This document shows positions 27,779 through 38,340 of a stretch of 64,000 nucleotides of DNA, one piece after another. The translations under genes and the position numbers were made by a program. Origin of the DNA: Chryseobacterium luquanense (GTDB taxonomy: Bacteria; Bacteroidota; Bacteroidia; Flavobacteriales; Weeksellaceae); NCBI RefSeq assembly GCF_026460945.1, contig NZ_JAOVZV010000005.1:62001-126000 (forward strand), written 5' to 3'. The number at the start of each line of letters is the position of its first letter. The stretch's first letter is position 1. The notes beneath the pieces were generated by a model. The model did no database searches. It saw only the letters and a program-made list of their open reading frames with translations, and had not been told where the DNA came from.

Positions 27779-28330
27779 TTAGTTCTTTTTGAACGGTAAA
27801 CCGAAGTGAGTTAATAATGATTTAGCTTCTTTATCTGTTTTCGCAGTTGTAACGAAAGTAATGTCCATCCCTTGGATTTTCTTTACTTTGTCGATTACGA
27901 TCTCAGGGAAGATAATCTGCTCAGTAATACCTAAGTTATAGTTACCTCTACCATCAAAACCATCAGCTTTGATACCAGAAAAATCTCTGATACGTGGTAA
28001 AGCAGAAGCAGTAAGTCTGTCTAAGAATTCGTACATTTTGTGAGCTCTAAGAGTTACCTTAGCACCTACAGGCATACCTTTTCTTAATTTGAAAGCAGCT
28101 TCATCTTTCTTAGAGATAGTACCAACAGCCTTTTGACCAGTGATATTTGTAAGTTCTTCTACAGCATAATCGATGATTTTTTTATCAGCAGTAGCGTCTC
28201 CTAAACCTTGAGATAAAATAATTTTCTCAAGTCTTGGTACCTGCATTACTGATTTGTATCCGAATTCTTCCATCATTGCTGGAACAATCGTTTCTAAATA
28301 TGCTTTTTTGGGTCTTGCTATAAATTCCAT
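27779..28330 (-). CDS. rplE: 50S ribosomal protein L5
   Basis: 183 residues; binds 5S rRNA and contacts P-site tRNA. Visible segments are the L5 signature [31 protein letters not shown] and [18 protein letters not shown]. 11 bp after rplX. Confidence 0.98.
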   Translation of the reverse strand: MEFIARPKKAYLETIVPAMMEEFGYKSVMQVPRLEKIILSQGLGDATADKKIIDYAVEELTNITGQKAVGTISKKDEAAFKLRKGMPVGAKVTLRAHKMYEFLDRLTASALPRIRDFSGIKADGFDGRGNYNLGITEQIIFPEIVIDKVKKIQGMDITFVTTAKTDKEAKSLLTHFGLPFKKN

Positions 28331-28341
28331 GTGTTATTTAA

Positions 28342-28668
28342 TTATAAAGTTTCACCCGTTTTTTTGTTGATTCTTACTTTCTTATCTCCTTCGATTTTGT
28401 AACCTACTTTGATAGCTTTTCCGTCTTTACCAACTAGAGCTACATTTGAGATATGAACAGAAGCTTCCTTCTCAGTGATTCCTCCTTGAGGATTAGAAGC
28501 TGAAGGCTTAACGTGTTTTTTAACGATGTTAAGACCTGCAACGATAACTCTAGGGTCTCTTCCTTCTTTTTTGATCACTTCAATAACTTCACCAGTTTTA
28601 CCTTTGATATCTTTTTTACCAGTAGTAATGATTACGTTATCTCCTCTTTTTATTTTTAACTTTGACAT
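28342..28668 (-). CDS. rplX: 50S ribosomal protein L24
   Basis: 108 residues; KOW motif at the N-terminus (KIKRGDNVIITTGKKDIKGKTG). One of the early 23S rRNA assembly proteins. 22 bp after rplN. Confidence 0.97.
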   Translation of the reverse strand: MSKLKIKRGDNVIITTGKKDIKGKTGEVIEVIKKEGRDPRVIVAGLNIVKKHVKPSASNPQGGITEKEASVHISNVALVGKDGKAIKVGYKIEGDKKVRINKKTGETL

Positions 28669-28690
28669 TTTCTTTTAAAAATTTTTAAAA

Positions 28691-29059
28691 TTAAAGTACT
28701 TCAGGAGCTAATGAAATGATTTTCATATATTCTTTGTCTCTCAACTCACGAGCAACCGGTCCGAAAACACGTGTTCCTCTCATTTCTCCTCCAGCGTTTA
28801 GTAATACACAAGCATTGTCTTCGAATTTGATGTATGAACCATCTTTTCTTCTCACTGCTTTTTTAGTTCTTACTACAACTGCTTTAGATACCTGACCTTT
28901 TTTTGCGTTTCCTGATGGTGTAGAATCTTTAATAGTAACTACGATTTTATCACCAACTGAAGCATATCTTCTTCTGGTTCCTCCCAGAACTCTGATAACC
29001 AATACTTCTTTAGCACCTGTGTTATCAGCAACTTTTAATCTTGATTCTGTTTGTAACAT
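28691..29059 (-). CDS. rplN: 50S ribosomal protein L14
   Basis: 122 residues, standard length. It shows [34 protein letters not shown] and [20 protein letters not shown]. It sits at the subunit interface. Only 2 bp after rpsQ. Confidence 0.98.
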   Translation of the reverse strand: MLQTESRLKVADNTGAKEVLVIRVLGGTRRRYASVGDKIVVTIKDSTPSGNAKKGQVSKAVVVRTKKAVRRKDGSYIKFEDNACVLLNAGGEMRGTRVFGPVARELRDKEYMKIISLAPEVL

Positions 29060-29061
29060 GA

Positions 29062-29316
29062 TTACTTAGCTTTTTCAATGATTCTTACTAATCTCCATCT
29101 TTTACTCTTGCTTAAAGGTCTAGTTTCAGAAATTAAAACTGTATCTCCTTCGTTGCATTCGTTGTTTTCGTCGTGTGCAGTATATTTTTTCGTTTTCAAA
29201 ACGAATTTACCGTACATCGGGTGTTTTACTCTCGTAGTTTCGCTAACAACAATAGTTTTTTCCATTTTATTACTGGAAACCACTCCGATTCTTTCTTTTC
29301 TTAAATTTCTATCCAT
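29062..29316 (-). CDS. rpsQ: 30S ribosomal protein S17
   Basis: 84 residues, an OB-fold primary 16S rRNA binder. It starts [18 protein letters not shown] and holds [19 protein letters not shown] and [14 protein letters not shown]. 14 bp after rpmC. Confidence 0.98.
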   Translation of the reverse strand: MDRNLRKERIGVVSSNKMEKTIVVSETTRVKHPMYGKFVLKTKKYTAHDENNECNEGDTVLISETRPLSKSKRWRLVRIIEKAK

Positions 29317-29330
29317 TGTAAAAAGGAATA

Positions 29331-29516
29331 TTATTGTTTGTTAGTTAACTCAGTGTTTAATCTTGCGATTGTCTTTCTCAAATCTCTGATTTGGATCGGG
29401 TTTTCAAGTGGGCTGATCTTGTGAGCCAATTTCATTTTTGAAAATTGAGCTTTAGCTTCAGTCAATTTAGCTTGAACATCTTCCGCGCTTAGATTTTTAA
29501 TTTCAGCTTGTTTCAT
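29331..29516 (-). CDS. rpmC: 50S ribosomal protein L29
   Basis: 61 residues, two-helix protein near the tunnel exit. It shows [18 protein letters not shown] and the conserved [17 protein letters not shown]. 12 bp after rplP. Confidence 0.97.
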   Translation of the reverse strand: MKQAEIKNLSAEDVQAKLTEAKAQFSKMKLAHKISPLENPIQIRDLRKTIARLNTELTNKQ

Positions 29517-29528
29517 TGTATTCAGAGA

Positions 29529-29954
29529 TTAAAGAGGTTTAACAAAATCGTTAGCAACTACAAATCTAGTCGTAACTGGTAATTTTTGTGCAGCAAGTCT
29601 TAATGCTTCTTTAGCGATTTCGTAAGATACACCTCCGATTTCGAACATAATTTTACCTGGTTTTACTACAGCTACCCAATATTCTACAGCACCTTTACCT
29701 TTACCCATCCTTACTTCGGCTGGTTTTTTAGTAATAGGTTTATCTGGAAATATTTTGATCCATAGTTGACCTTCTCTCTTCATATATCTTGTCGCAGCGA
29801 TACGAGCAGCTTCGATTTGTCTTGCAGTAATCCAAGCACCTTCGTTAGCTTTGATTCCAAAAGTTCCATAAGCAAGTTGATTACCTCTCTGAGCAATCCC
29901 CTTCATTTTCATCTTATGAACTCTACGGAATTTGGTTCTTTTTGGTTGTAACAT
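29529..29954 (-). CDS. rplP: 50S ribosomal protein L16
   Basis: 141 residues; organises the A-site region of the 50S subunit. It starts [19 protein letters not shown] and includes [20 protein letters not shown] and [19 protein letters not shown]. The 76-bp gap to rpsC is the second largest in the operon. Confidence 0.98.
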   Translation of the reverse strand: MLQPKRTKFRRVHKMKMKGIAQRGNQLAYGTFGIKANEGAWITARQIEAARIAATRYMKREGQLWIKIFPDKPITKKPAEVRMGKGKGAVEYWVAVVKPGKIMFEIGGVSYEIAKEALRLAAQKLPVTTRFVVANDFVKPL

Positions 29955-30030
29955 AATTTTAAATTTTAGATTTTAGAATTTAGATTTTAAAAAAGTAACG
30001 GTCGTTTAAAAACTATCCTCTAAAATTTTA

Positions 30031-30777
30031 TTAATTATTTTTTTTATCTCTTGAAGGTCTTCTGTTATCTCTATCTCCTCCTCTTTCTCTGTTTCCACCA
30101 CCTGAAGGACCACCTTTCTTCTGTTGTCCTACTAATGGCATAAGATCTCTCTTACCATACACTTCTCCTTTCATGATCCAAACTTTAACTCCCAGCTTAC
30201 CGTATTGAGTTAAAGCTTCACCGATATGATAATCGATGTCTGCTCTGAAAGTAGACAATGGGATTCTTCCGTCTTTGAAAGACTCAGATCTTGCCATTTC
30301 AGCACCGTTCAATCTACCAGAGATTTGAACTTTGATACCTTCAGCACCCATTCTCATTGTAGAAGCGATAGCCATCTTCACAGCTCTTCTGTAAGAAATT
30401 CTGTTTTCGATTTGCTTAGCGATACTGTCTGCAACTAATACTGCATCAAGTTCAGGTCTTTTGATTTCGAAGATGTTGATTTGAATATCCTTTTTTGTAA
30501 GTTTCTTCAATTCTTCTTTCAACTTGTCAACTTCCTGACCTCCTTTACCGATGATTAATCCCGGTCTAGCAGTAGTGATTGTTACAGTTACTAATTTAAG
30601 TGTTCTTTCAATATAAATTTTTGAAATTCCACCTTTAGATAATCTTGCTTCAAGGTATCTTCTGATTTTGTAATCTTCAGCGATTCTATCACCGTAGTTT
30701 TTACCACCAAACCAGTTAGAATCCCATCCTCTGATGATACCTAATCTGTTACCAATTGGATTTGTCTTCTGTCCCAT
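30031..30777 (-). CDS. rpsC: 30S ribosomal protein S3
   Basis: 248 residues; KH domain (about 60-110, [20 protein letters not shown]) and S3 C-terminal domain ([21 protein letters not shown]). The protein ends in a Gly/Arg/Asp-rich tail ([19 protein letters not shown]) that is longer than in E. coli. It lines the mRNA entry site. 8 bp after rplV. Confidence 0.98.
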   Translation of the reverse strand: MGQKTNPIGNRLGIIRGWDSNWFGGKNYGDRIAEDYKIRRYLEARLSKGGISKIYIERTLKLVTVTITTARPGLIIGKGGQEVDKLKEELKKLTKKDIQINIFEIKRPELDAVLVADSIAKQIENRISYRRAVKMAIASTMRMGAEGIKVQISGRLNGAEMARSESFKDGRIPLSTFRADIDYHIGEALTQYGKLGVKVWIMKGEVYGKRDLMPLVGQQKKGGPSGGGNRERGGDRDNRRPSRDKKNN

Positions 30778-30785
30778 ACCTTGAA

Positions 30786-31184
30786 TTAATTTTCTTTTGT
30801 ACCTAAGATTAATGTAATGTGGTTTGATCTTTTTCTGATTCTGTACCCTCTACCTTGTGGAGCTGGTCTTAGTCTCTTCAATTGTCTTGCACTGTCTACA
30901 AAAATTTCTTTAACGATAAGGTTTGCTTCTTCAATATCAGCACCTTCGTTTTTAGACTGCCAGTTTGCCATTGCAGAAAGTAATACTTTCTCCAATTTGT
31001 TTGACGCATCTTTCTTTGAATATTTTAGAATGCTTAAAGCTTTATCTACTTCTACCCCTCTGATGATATCAGCTACTAATCTCATTTTTCTTGGAGAAGA
31101 AGGGCAATCATTGTGTAACGCTTTCGCTACATCCTGATTTGTTAATTTACGTGCTAATGCACTTTCTCTTTTTCTTGATCCCAT
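30786..31184 (-). CDS. rplV: 50S ribosomal protein L22
   Basis: 132 residues; its beta-hairpin lines the exit tunnel (macrolide site). Typical text is [14 protein letters not shown] and [20 protein letters not shown]. The N-terminus is about 20 residues longer than in E. coli. 2 bp after rpsS. Confidence 0.97.
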   Translation of the reverse strand: MGSRKRESALARKLTNQDVAKALHNDCPSSPRKMRLVADIIRGVEVDKALSILKYSKKDASNKLEKVLLSAMANWQSKNEGADIEEANLIVKEIFVDSARQLKRLRPAPQGRGYRIRKRSNHITLILGTKEN

Positions 31185-31186
31185 GA

Positions 31187-31465
31187 TTATCTGCTACCTT
31201 TGTTTTTGTTACCACCATGACCTCTGAAAGATCTTGTTGGAGAAAATTCGCCTAACTTGTGACCTACCATGTTTTCTGTAACGTAAACAGGGATAAAAGA
31301 TTTCCCGTTGTGTACAGCAATAGTTTGTCCTACGAAGTCCGGAGAGATCATTGATGCTCTAGACCAAGTTTTGATAACTGTTTTTTTACCAGCTTCTACG
31401 TTTGCCTGAACCTTCTTATCTAAAGTATGATGAATGAATGGTCCTTTTTTAAGTGATCTTGCCAT
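31187..31465 (-). CDS. rpsS: 30S ribosomal protein S19
   Basis: 92 residues of the 30S head protein. It starts [19 protein letters not shown] and has [23 protein letters not shown] and [16 protein letters not shown]. 2 bp after rplB. Confidence 0.98.
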   Translation of the reverse strand: MARSLKKGPFIHHTLDKKVQANVEAGKKTVIKTWSRASMISPDFVGQTIAVHNGKSFIPVYVTENMVGHKLGEFSPTRSFRGHGGNKNKGSR

Positions 31466-31467
31466 AA

Positions 31468-32289
31468 TTATTTTCTTTTAGATACGATGTAACGGTTAGA
31501 CACTTTGTTTTTCTTTCTAGTTTTGTAACCTTTAGCCGGCATACCGTTTCTAGATCTTGGGTGACCTCCAGAAGAACGTCCTTCACCACCTCCCATTGGG
31601 TGATCTACAGGGTTCATTACTACTGGTCTTGTTCTTGGTCTTCTACCTAACCATCTGCTTCTACCAGCCTTACCTGAAACAGTTAACTGATGATCAGAGT
31701 TAGAAACAGATCCAACCATTGCATAACATTCAGTAAGGATCATTCTAGATTCTCCTGAAGGCAATTTTACGATTGCATATTTACCGTCTCTTGAAGTTAA
31801 TTGAGCTGATGAACCAGCACTTCTAGCTAAGATTGCACCTTGACCTGGCTTCATTTCGATACAAGAAATTACAGTTCCCAAAGGAATGTTTTTCAGTTTC
31901 ATTGCGTTACCTACATTAGGCTCTACGCTTTCACCAGAAATAATTTTTTGGTCAACTTTGATACCGTTTGGAGCGATGATATATCTCTTCTCTCCGTCTG
32001 CATATTCAACTAAAGCGATGAAAGCAGTTCTGTTTGGATCGTACTCTACAGTTTTTACCGTTGCTTCAACATCATGCTTGTTTCTTTTGAAGTCGATAAT
32101 TCTGTATTTCTTTTTGTGTCCACCTCCGGTGTAACGCATGGTCATTTTACCAGTTTGGTTACGTCCACCTGACTTACTAATACCAACGGTTAGAGATTTC
32201 TCTGGTTTGTTGGTAGTAATTTCCTCAAAATTGTTTACAATTCTGAATCTCTGTCCTGGGGTGATAGGTTTTAATTTTCTAACAGACAT
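31468..32289 (-). CDS. rplB: 50S ribosomal protein L2
   Basis: 273 residues, standard length; needed for peptidyl transfer and subunit association. It shows [41 protein letters not shown] and the signature [20 protein letters not shown]. 22 bp after rplW. Confidence 0.98.
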   Translation of the reverse strand: MSVRKLKPITPGQRFRIVNNFEEITTNKPEKSLTVGISKSGGRNQTGKMTMRYTGGGHKKKYRIIDFKRNKHDVEATVKTVEYDPNRTAFIALVEYADGEKRYIIAPNGIKVDQKIISGESVEPNVGNAMKLKNIPLGTVISCIEMKPGQGAILARSAGSSAQLTSRDGKYAIVKLPSGESRMILTECYAMVGSVSNSDHQLTVSGKAGRSRWLGRRPRTRPVVMNPVDHPMGGGEGRSSGGHPRSRNGMPAKGYKTRKKNKVSNRYIVSKRK

Positions 32290-32311
32290 TACTATTATTT
32301 ATAATTAATAA

Positions 32312-32602
32312 TTAATTTACAGCAAAAATGTCGATTACTTCTCCTTCAGCAAGAGTGATAACCGCCTTTTTCAATTTGTTTGTCTTTCCTACTTGAAGAC
32401 CTTTTTTCGTGTATTTCGAAGAAACTTTAGGAGCATAAATCATGGTTCTAACGTCTGCTACTTTCACACCGTAAGCTTGCTCAATTGCATTTTTAATTTG
32501 GATTTTATTCGCCTTAGGTTGTACTAAGAAAGAATAAGCACCTCTTAAATCTGTAAGATAGTTAGCTTTTTCTGAAATAACTGGTTTAATAATTAGTGAC
32601 AT
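32312..32602 (-). CDS. rplW: 50S ribosomal protein L23
   Basis: 96 residues at the exit tunnel, docking site of SRP and trigger factor. It starts MSLIIKPVISEKANYL and has AYSFLVQPKANKIQIKNAIE. 3 bp after rplD. Confidence 0.97.
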   Translation of the reverse strand: MSLIIKPVISEKANYLTDLRGAYSFLVQPKANKIQIKNAIEQAYGVKVADVRTMIYAPKVSSKYTKKGLQVGKTNKLKKAVITLAEGEVIDIFAVN

Positions 32603-32605
32603 GAT

Positions 32606-33235
32606 TTATTTCTTTAAATTTTCCTGGAATTTTTCAACTGCACCTTCTAAGAAAACGATCTCACCTGCGTTGATTAAGTCATAAGAAGAAATTTCGTTGA
32701 ATTTCATAACTTTAGTCTTAGGTAAGTTTCTTGAAGATAAATATACATTCTTGTTTGTATCAGCTAAAATGAATAAAGACTTCTTGTCGTTCAATGCTAA
32801 TGCATTCAATACAGTGATGAAATCTTTAGTTTTAGGAGCAGCAATGCTCAAACCTTCAACAATTCTGATGCTGTTGTCTCTCATTTTCTGAGAAAGAACA
32901 GATTTTTTAGCTAATCTCTTAAGAGCTTTATTCAATTTGAATCTGTAGTCTCTTGGCTTAGGACCGAACACTCTACCTCCACCTCTAAAAGTAGGAGATT
33001 TAATATCACCGTATCTAGCAGAACCAGATCCTTTTTGCTTCTTAAGTTTTTTAGTAGAAGCAGTAATTTCGCTTCTTTCTTTTGATTTATGAGTACCTTG
33101 ACGCTGTGCAGCAAGATACTGTTTTACTTCTAAGTAAACCGCGTGCTTGTTTGGCTCAATTCCGAAGATAGATTCGTCAAGAGTTACTTTCTTTCCGGTT
33201 TCTTTTCCTGATGTATTTAATACTACTAGTTCCAT
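32606..33235 (-). CDS. rplD: 50S ribosomal protein L4
   Basis: 209 residues; a tunnel protein, in E. coli also the autoregulator of the S10 operon. The loop [37 protein letters not shown] and [16 protein letters not shown] are visible. Its start lies inside the end of rplC (10-bp overlap), so the two are translationally coupled. Confidence 0.98.
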   Translation of the reverse strand: MELVVLNTSGKETGKKVTLDESIFGIEPNKHAVYLEVKQYLAAQRQGTHKSKERSEITASTKKLKKQKGSGSARYGDIKSPTFRGGGRVFGPKPRDYRFKLNKALKRLAKKSVLSQKMRDNSIRIVEGLSIAAPKTKDFITVLNALALNDKKSLFILADTNKNVYLSSRNLPKTKVMKFNEISSYDLINAGEIVFLEGAVEKFQENLKK

Positions 33236-33852
33236 TTTCTGATAATTACATAAGAATTTTTAGCTCCCGGAACAGCACCTTTTACTACTAAAAGATTTTG
33301 TTCTTGATCCACTTTTAATACTTGAAGGTTTTGTACAGTTACCTGCTTACCTCCCATTCTACCTGCCATTCTCATCCCCTTGAATACTCTAGAAGGATCT
33401 GATCCCGCACCGATTGAACCTGGAGCTCTTAATCTGTTGTGCTGACCGTGAGTAGCTTGCATTACACCTCCAAATCCGTGTCTTTTAACAACACCCTGGA
33501 AACCTTTACCTTTTGAAGTTCCTGTTACGTCAACAAATTCACCTTCAGCGAATAGATCAACTTTTACTTCTTCTCCTACTTTTACTTCGTCAACGAATTC
33601 TCTGTAGAATTCTACCAACTTAGCTTTAGGAGTTGAACCAGCCTTTTTAAAATGACCAGCTAACGCTTTACCAACGTTCTTCTCACTCTTGTCATCGAAA
33701 CCTAACTGAACAGATTTATATCCGTCCTTTTCAATGGTTCTGACCTGTAAAACTGAGCAAGGACCTGCCTGGATAACGGTACACGGCATATTTTTGCCGT
33801 TTTCGTCAAACAGAGAAGTCATCCCAATTTTTTTTCCAATAATACCTGACAT
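33226..33852 (-). CDS. rplC: 50S ribosomal protein L3
   Basis: 208 residues, one of the first proteins to bind 23S rRNA. It starts [19 protein letters not shown] and has the L3 signature [14 protein letters not shown] and [19 protein letters not shown]. It is the first gene of this superoperon; rpsJ, which normally precedes it, is more than 7 kb away. Confidence 0.98.
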   Translation of the reverse strand: MSGIIGKKIGMTSLFDENGKNMPCTVIQAGPCSVLQVRTIEKDGYKSVQLGFDDKSEKNVGKALAGHFKKAGSTPKAKLVEFYREFVDEVKVGEEVKVDLFAEGEFVDVTGTSKGKGFQGVVKRHGFGGVMQATHGQHNRLRAPGSIGAGSDPSRVFKGMRMAGRMGGKQVTVQNLQVLKVDQEQNLLVVKGAVPGAKNSYVIIRKWN

Positions 33853-33960
33853 TATTTATATAATATGTTATAAAATTTTCTTGTATTCACTTTCATTTTT
33901 CGAGTTCTCAAATAATTACCAAGTTTGAATTGGGCATATTCCTCCCCTAAAATGAGTGTG

Positions 33961-33990
33961 CAAATGTATGAATAAAATTTAATTTGACAA
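33961..33990 (-). promoter_or_regulatory. rplC: Promoter of the S10-spc-alpha superoperon
   Basis: On the minus strand TTG (33988-33990), 19 bp, then TACATTTG (33961-33968) matches the Bacteroidetes sigma consensus TTG-N19-TAnnTTTG. Predicted transcription start is near 33956, about 100 nt before the rplC start codon. The same layout precedes rpsL. Confidence 0.8.
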
Positions 33991-34073
33991 ATATTTCTTG
34001 CAAAATATTTTGATTTTTAATCATTTAGCAGATTTGCATCATTTTTGAAATGAAATTCTTTTAATTAATTTTT

Positions 34074-34081
34074 TAATTTTG
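34074..34081 (+). promoter_or_regulatory. Possible -7 element of the 34095 gene
   Basis: TAATTTTG (TAnnTTTG) ends 13 bp before the start codon; no TTG at 17-23 bp upstream. Confidence 0.3.
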
Positions 34082-34094
34082 AGAAAAAAGAAAT

Positions 34095-34508
34095 ATGAGA
34101 ACTATTTTCACCACGCTTTTAATCTGTTTTAGCACTGTATTATTTTCACAGGCTAAAACACCTTTTACAGGCAAAAGACACTTCAATATAGAACAGGGAG
34201 CAAGCGGTTCCGGAACTCCCACCTATTATTTAGATATAAAGAGAAATGGAAATGTACATTTTGGATTTCTTCAAATCAACCAAGCCGATGGAAAAGAAAC
34301 AAAAGAAGAAATAAATGCCGGAAAATACAATCCGAAAGTAATGAAAGTACATTTTAAAACTTATAATGAAACATTTTATGTAAAGTTCGACAAAGAAAAA
34401 ATATATCTTACCGACAAAAACGGCGAAATAAAAAAATCAGACGATTGCTGTCCGATTTCTGAAATGGCAGAAATAAATTGCAGTTGTCACAGTCCACTTT
34501 ATCAATAA
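34095..34508 (+). CDS. Small secreted protein, unknown function
   Basis: 137 residues with a Sec signal peptide (FTTLLICFSTVLFSQA). The mature part looks beta-rich (YYLDIKRNGNVHFGF) and ends in a Cys-rich tail (DDCCPISEMAEINCSCH) that may hold disulphides or a metal. Its stop is directly followed by the ATG of the next gene, so the two are coupled. No family recognised. Confidence 0.7.
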   Translation: MRTIFTTLLICFSTVLFSQAKTPFTGKRHFNIEQGASGSGTPTYYLDIKRNGNVHFGFLQINQADGKETKEEINAGKYNPKVMKVHFKTYNETFYVKFDKEKIYLTDKNGEIKKSDDCCPISEMAEINCSCHSPLYQ

Positions 34509-35480
34509 ATGAAAACGCTATACCCCTTACTTATTTGTCTGCTCATTGCATCTTGCAGCAAACAAGAAAAACACCTTCACACATTTTATTACTGGAAAAC
34601 CAATCTTAAACTCAATTCTGTTGAAAAGAAAGTTTTAGATCAATCTGATAGTCTGTTTTTATACACCCGCTTTTTTGATGTTGATAAAATTGATGGAAAA
34701 TTTGAACCAGTTGCCGTTATTACAAAGGATAAAAGTTTTAAAACAGAAAAAGAAATTGTTCCAACAGTTTTCATTACCAACCGAAGTTTTTTAAATATTC
34801 AAAAAGAAGAAATTGGTTTTTTGGCTGAAAAAGTGAACACTTTAATTCATAAAAAAATCAAAGATTACGGTTTAAAGGTCAACAACGAAATTCAAATCGA
34901 TTGCGACTGGACTTCCGGAACGAAAGACGATTATTTCGAATTTTTAAAGGAGTTAAAAAAGATTTCACAAAAAGAAATCACCTGCACTTTGCGACTTCAT
35001 CAGGTAAAAGATAAAAATATCACAGGAATTCCGCCTGTTGAAAATGTTTACCTGATGTGCTATTCTACTTCTTCACCGTTAGAAAATTCGGATAAAAATT
35101 CGATTTTAGATTTGAATGTTCTGAAAAGCTATTTATCAAAACTGGAAGATTATCCAATTAAAAAAATTGAAGTTGCACTTCCGATTTACTCGTGGGGAAT
35201 TGTAACCAATCATTTGGGAAAACACAAACTCATTAATGCGCTTTCCACAAAAGATTTAGATAATCCTGATTTCAAAAAGATTTCCGAGAATGAAGTTAAA
35301 GTTTTAAAAGACGGATTTTACTTCGGAAACTTTTTAAATAAAGGTTTTAAAATAAAAATCGAGGAAATCACCGAAGAGCAACTTGAAAATGCCATTCAAT
35401 TTTTAGATAAAAAAATAGGTACTTATAACATTATATATTATCAATTAGATAGTAAATTTGTGGAAGGACGGATTTTCTGA
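34509..35480 (+). CDS. Lipoprotein, possibly TIM-barrel-like
   Basis: 323 residues with a lipoprotein signal (LLICLLIASCSKQ, Cys at 17). The pattern QIDCDWTSGTKDDYFEFLKEL...VENVYLMCYSTSS...KIEVALPIYSWGIV resembles glycoside-hydrolase-like TIM barrels, in which acidic residues sit at strand ends, but I cannot name the family. It starts immediately after the stop of the small secreted protein and precedes a large secreted protein by 121 bp on the same strand; the three may be one unit. Confidence 0.65.
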   Translation: MKTLYPLLICLLIASCSKQEKHLHTFYYWKTNLKLNSVEKKVLDQSDSLFLYTRFFDVDKIDGKFEPVAVITKDKSFKTEKEIVPTVFITNRSFLNIQKEEIGFLAEKVNTLIHKKIKDYGLKVNNEIQIDCDWTSGTKDDYFEFLKELKKISQKEITCTLRLHQVKDKNITGIPPVENVYLMCYSTSSPLENSDKNSILDLNVLKSYLSKLEDYPIKKIEVALPIYSWGIVTNHLGKHKLINALSTKDLDNPDFKKISENEVKVLKDGFYFGNFLNKGFKIKIEEITEEQLENAIQFLDKKIGTYNIIYYQLDSKFVEGRIF

Positions 35481-35601
35481 GTTAAACTTGATGATGGATG
35501 AAATTCTAAATTCGCAGCAAAATTTTGTACAACCTTGTGAAATCTGTGGGATTTAATTGTCATTCAGATTTTAAAATTTAAATAAAACACCAACAAACAA
35601 T

Positions 35602-38310
35602 ATGAAAAAGTATATCATTTCACTTTCAATTGCATCGCTGTTCTATACTAAGACCGAAGCTTGCGCATGGTCTGATCCTGATTATGATTATTTTAATCTT
35701 TTCACCCAGAGCATTATAAAAGACAAATCTTATCTACCTTTTTTACATAATTATTCTGACCGGTTTTACACCAACTATAAACCTTCTCAGATCCCTGATG
35801 AAAATATTGAATCGTGGAGAAAGTTTTTTGGAAATCAATTGAGTTATACTGAAACCAATTATTTGGTAAACAAAGTAAGCTTAAATGATTTAAACGAACT
35901 AAAAAAAGGAACGCCAAACAATCAGTTTTTAAACAAATTGGGAACTGGTTTTTATGCTAAATATCGCGAAGCGGTTGATTATTTAATTGAAGCAAAATAT
36001 CTTGAGCCTTACATGAGGATTAATTACGTAGAGGGTGCAGATTCATTTTATTACAGAGAAAACGAAAATGATAAAAACGCAACGAAATTAGATTACAGCA
36101 AAACCATTTCAGCATTAACCTCTTTATATAATGCAGCGAAAAATCCTGAAATCAAGCAGCGATACGGTTATCAGTTGGTGAGATTCAATCACTATACAAG
36201 AAATTATGATTCTGCGGTTGAAGCTTTCAAAAAATATGTACAACCTATAAAATTGAAAGGAGCTCCTTATTATATGGCACTCGATCAATTGGCAGGAGCT
36301 CAGAGAGGACTTCAGTTGGGAAACGAAGCCAACTGGAATTTCTTTCAGGTTTTTATGAACTCAAAAAGCCGTAAAGAATCTTCTTTTGTTTCGATGAAGC
36401 TATCAGATTCAGCTTCTTTCAAAAACATTATGAAAAGAGCTGGAACGAATGAGGAGAAAAACATGGCGTATTTTCTTTTGGGATATGAAGATTTTACCAA
36501 TCCGATTCCCATGATGGAAAAGATGTACGACATCGATCCAGACTCCGAAATTCTGAAAGTAATGGCTGCAAGAAGCATCAATGAATTGGAAAGAAATTAT
36601 CTTCCGACTTATTATTACGCTTCAAAAGATTCAAGTAAAAATTTAGATAAGAAAGACAACAATTCAACCACTACAAAAACAGAAGTCAAGAAAAAGGAAT
36701 TGAGTTTCTGGCAGAAAATTGTTCTTTTCTTTAAAAACCTTTTTGGCGGAAAAAAATCTGAGAAAACCGATTCTAAATCTGAACAAAGCAATGATGAACT
36801 GTTTGAAAACCCAGACAGAATTCCAACTTTTGTTAAAAACAATTCTTATTACTGGTCTGAAGATCAAAATCAGAAAGACTTCATCGATGATCTAGAAAAA
36901 TTCACCGCTAAAACCAAAGAAAAATCCAAAGACGAATATTGGCAGATTGCAGATGCCTATTTAAAGTTCCTTAAAAAAGATTACGAAGAGAGCAGTGATA
37001 TTTTAGCAGATATTAAAACGAATAATCCTGAATATCTTGAAGAAATCAAGAGAATGAAAGTTCTGAACGATATTGTTTCTCAGCCTAAAATTGATGCGGA
37101 ATATGAAGATCATTTAATGAAAGATTACGCTGAGTATTTTGTTGAAAAAGCTCCCGTGAAAAAAGATAGCACAGAAGTTAATGATTACGATTATTATGTT
37201 GATGCTCCGTCTACTGCAGATTTCCTGAAAGATGTTTTAGCCAACCGTTATTTCCTTCAAGGTGAAGACGGAAAATCTTTCCTGATGAATAACAAACTTT
37301 CGGATTTGCAATACAACCCCAATTCAAGTTTGGTAAAAAGTGTGGAAGAGTTTTACAAAAAGTCAGACAAAACACAATTCGAGAAACAAATTATTGCTAA
37401 AAATCTTGATGATGTAGGAAATATAGATGCATTCTTTGCCGATATTTATGGCGACAGAGCGATGAGACTGGCAGATTTTGACAAAGCGAAATCTTATTAT
37501 CAGAAAGCGCTGAAATTTTCGGGAATTCCGAGAGAGAACTATGAAACTTATAATTCTGAAACCGGAAAATATGAAAAACTGGTTTACGACGGTTCAAATT
37601 ATGACGGCTACAACAATATTCCAAATCAGGTTTTCGGTCATAATGTTTGGGAAAGCTTCCAAAGTTCTGATGTCGAAAGTATGAAAGCCGAGGATTATTC
37701 TGCCTTTCCATTTATTAAAACTAAAATGAATAAGCTGGAATTAGCCGATGCATTGGTTCAGCTTAAAAAAATAGGAACCGGAAAAGATGCGAAAGCCATT
37801 CAAGCCAATCAACTCATTGGAAACGTTCTGTACAACACTTCGATTCTCGGCTATTACAGACAGCTTTTCGTAATGGATGTTGACAACAGCAACGGTGGAA
37901 AATACGATTTTTGGGCAACCGAAAGACAAAATCCTTTTCAATATTATTATAAAGATTTTACCAATACCACTTTCATCGAGCCCGATAATTTTGATTTGGC
38001 AATTAATTATTACAAAAAAGCATTTGATCTATCGACAGACAGAGAACAGAAAGCGAGAGTTTTATTTCAAATGGCAAGTGCAGAACAGGGAAAATATTAT
38101 CAGTACGAAGCGAAACATCAAGCCAATATCGATTATTCTGATCCTAAATGGTCTGAGAAAAACGACAGCTATGAAAAACAAATGGGCGATCTGAAAAACC
38201 AAAAATACAGAACCTACTTTACCCAACTTAAATCTCAGTTTTCAAATACCGAAACAGCGAGAGAGCTTTTGGGAAGCTGTAGTTATTTTGATTATTTTAT
38301 GAAGAGGTAA
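35602..38310 (+). CDS. Large secreted TPR-like protein, unknown function
   Basis: 902 residues. The N-terminus (MKKYIISLSIASLFYTKTEAC) looks like a signal peptide, and CAWSDPDYDYFNLF follows directly. The body is helical with TPR-like pairs (for example YDSAVEAFKKYVQP and RLADFDKAKSYYQKALK), typical of scaffold proteins. A Lys-rich segment with SFWQKIVLFFKNLFGG near residues 365-385 is amphipathic and could touch a membrane. Co-directional with the lipoprotein gene upstream and followed by a terminator. No catalytic motif recognised. Confidence 0.7.
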   Translation: MKKYIISLSIASLFYTKTEACAWSDPDYDYFNLFTQSIIKDKSYLPFLHNYSDRFYTNYKPSQIPDENIESWRKFFGNQLSYTETNYLVNKVSLNDLNELKKGTPNNQFLNKLGTGFYAKYREAVDYLIEAKYLEPYMRINYVEGADSFYYRENENDKNATKLDYSKTISALTSLYNAAKNPEIKQRYGYQLVRFNHYTRNYDSAVEAFKKYVQPIKLKGAPYYMALDQLAGAQRGLQLGNEANWNFFQVFMNSKSRKESSFVSMKLSDSASFKNIMKRAGTNEEKNMAYFLLGYEDFTNPIPMMEKMYDIDPDSEILKVMAARSINELERNYLPTYYYASKDSSKNLDKKDNNSTTTKTEVKKKELSFWQKIVLFFKNLFGGKKSEKTDSKSEQSNDELFENPDRIPTFVKNNSYYWSEDQNQKDFIDDLEKFTAKTKEKSKDEYWQIADAYLKFLKKDYEESSDILADIKTNNPEYLEEIKRMKVLNDIVSQPKIDAEYEDHLMKDYAEYFVEKAPVKKDSTEVNDYDYYVDAPSTADFLKDVLANRYFLQGEDGKSFLMNNKLSDLQYNPNSSLVKSVEEFYKKSDKTQFEKQIIAKNLDDVGNIDAFFADIYGDRAMRLADFDKAKSYYQKALKFSGIPRENYETYNSETGKYEKLVYDGSNYDGYNNIPNQVFGHNVWESFQSSDVESMKAEDYSAFPFIKTKMNKLELADALVQLKKIGTGKDAKAIQANQLIGNVLYNTSILGYYRQLFVMDVDNSNGGKYDFWATERQNPFQYYYKDFTNTTFIEPDNFDLAINYYKKAFDLSTDREQKARVLFQMASAEQGKYYQYEAKHQANIDYSDPKWSEKNDSYEKQMGDLKNQKYRTYFTQLKSQFSNTETARELLGSCSYFDYFMKR

Positions 38311-38319
38311 GTTATAGAA

Positions 38320-38340
38320 GGAATCGTTAAGATTCCTTTT
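38320..38340. terminator. Terminator between the TPR-like gene and the iron permease gene
   Basis: GGAATC-GTTAA-GATTCC stem followed by eight T on the plus strand; the convergent iron permease gene ends inside it. Confidence 0.8.

Larger units (their letters stand above)
33853..34094. other. Divergent intergenic region with the S10 operon promoter
   Basis: It contains the rplC promoter on the minus strand and, for the plus-strand secreted protein gene, a possible -7 element at 34074-34081 (TAATTTTG). The predicted rplC leader is about 100 nt. Confidence 0.5.

Noticed and set aside
32932..33114. 60-codon minus-strand frame inside rplD
   Set aside because: Same strand as rplD but another frame; rplD is clearly the real gene.
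37397..37711. 104-codon minus-strand frame inside the TPR-like gene
   Set aside because: Shadow of the plus-strand gene with no independent start or domain.
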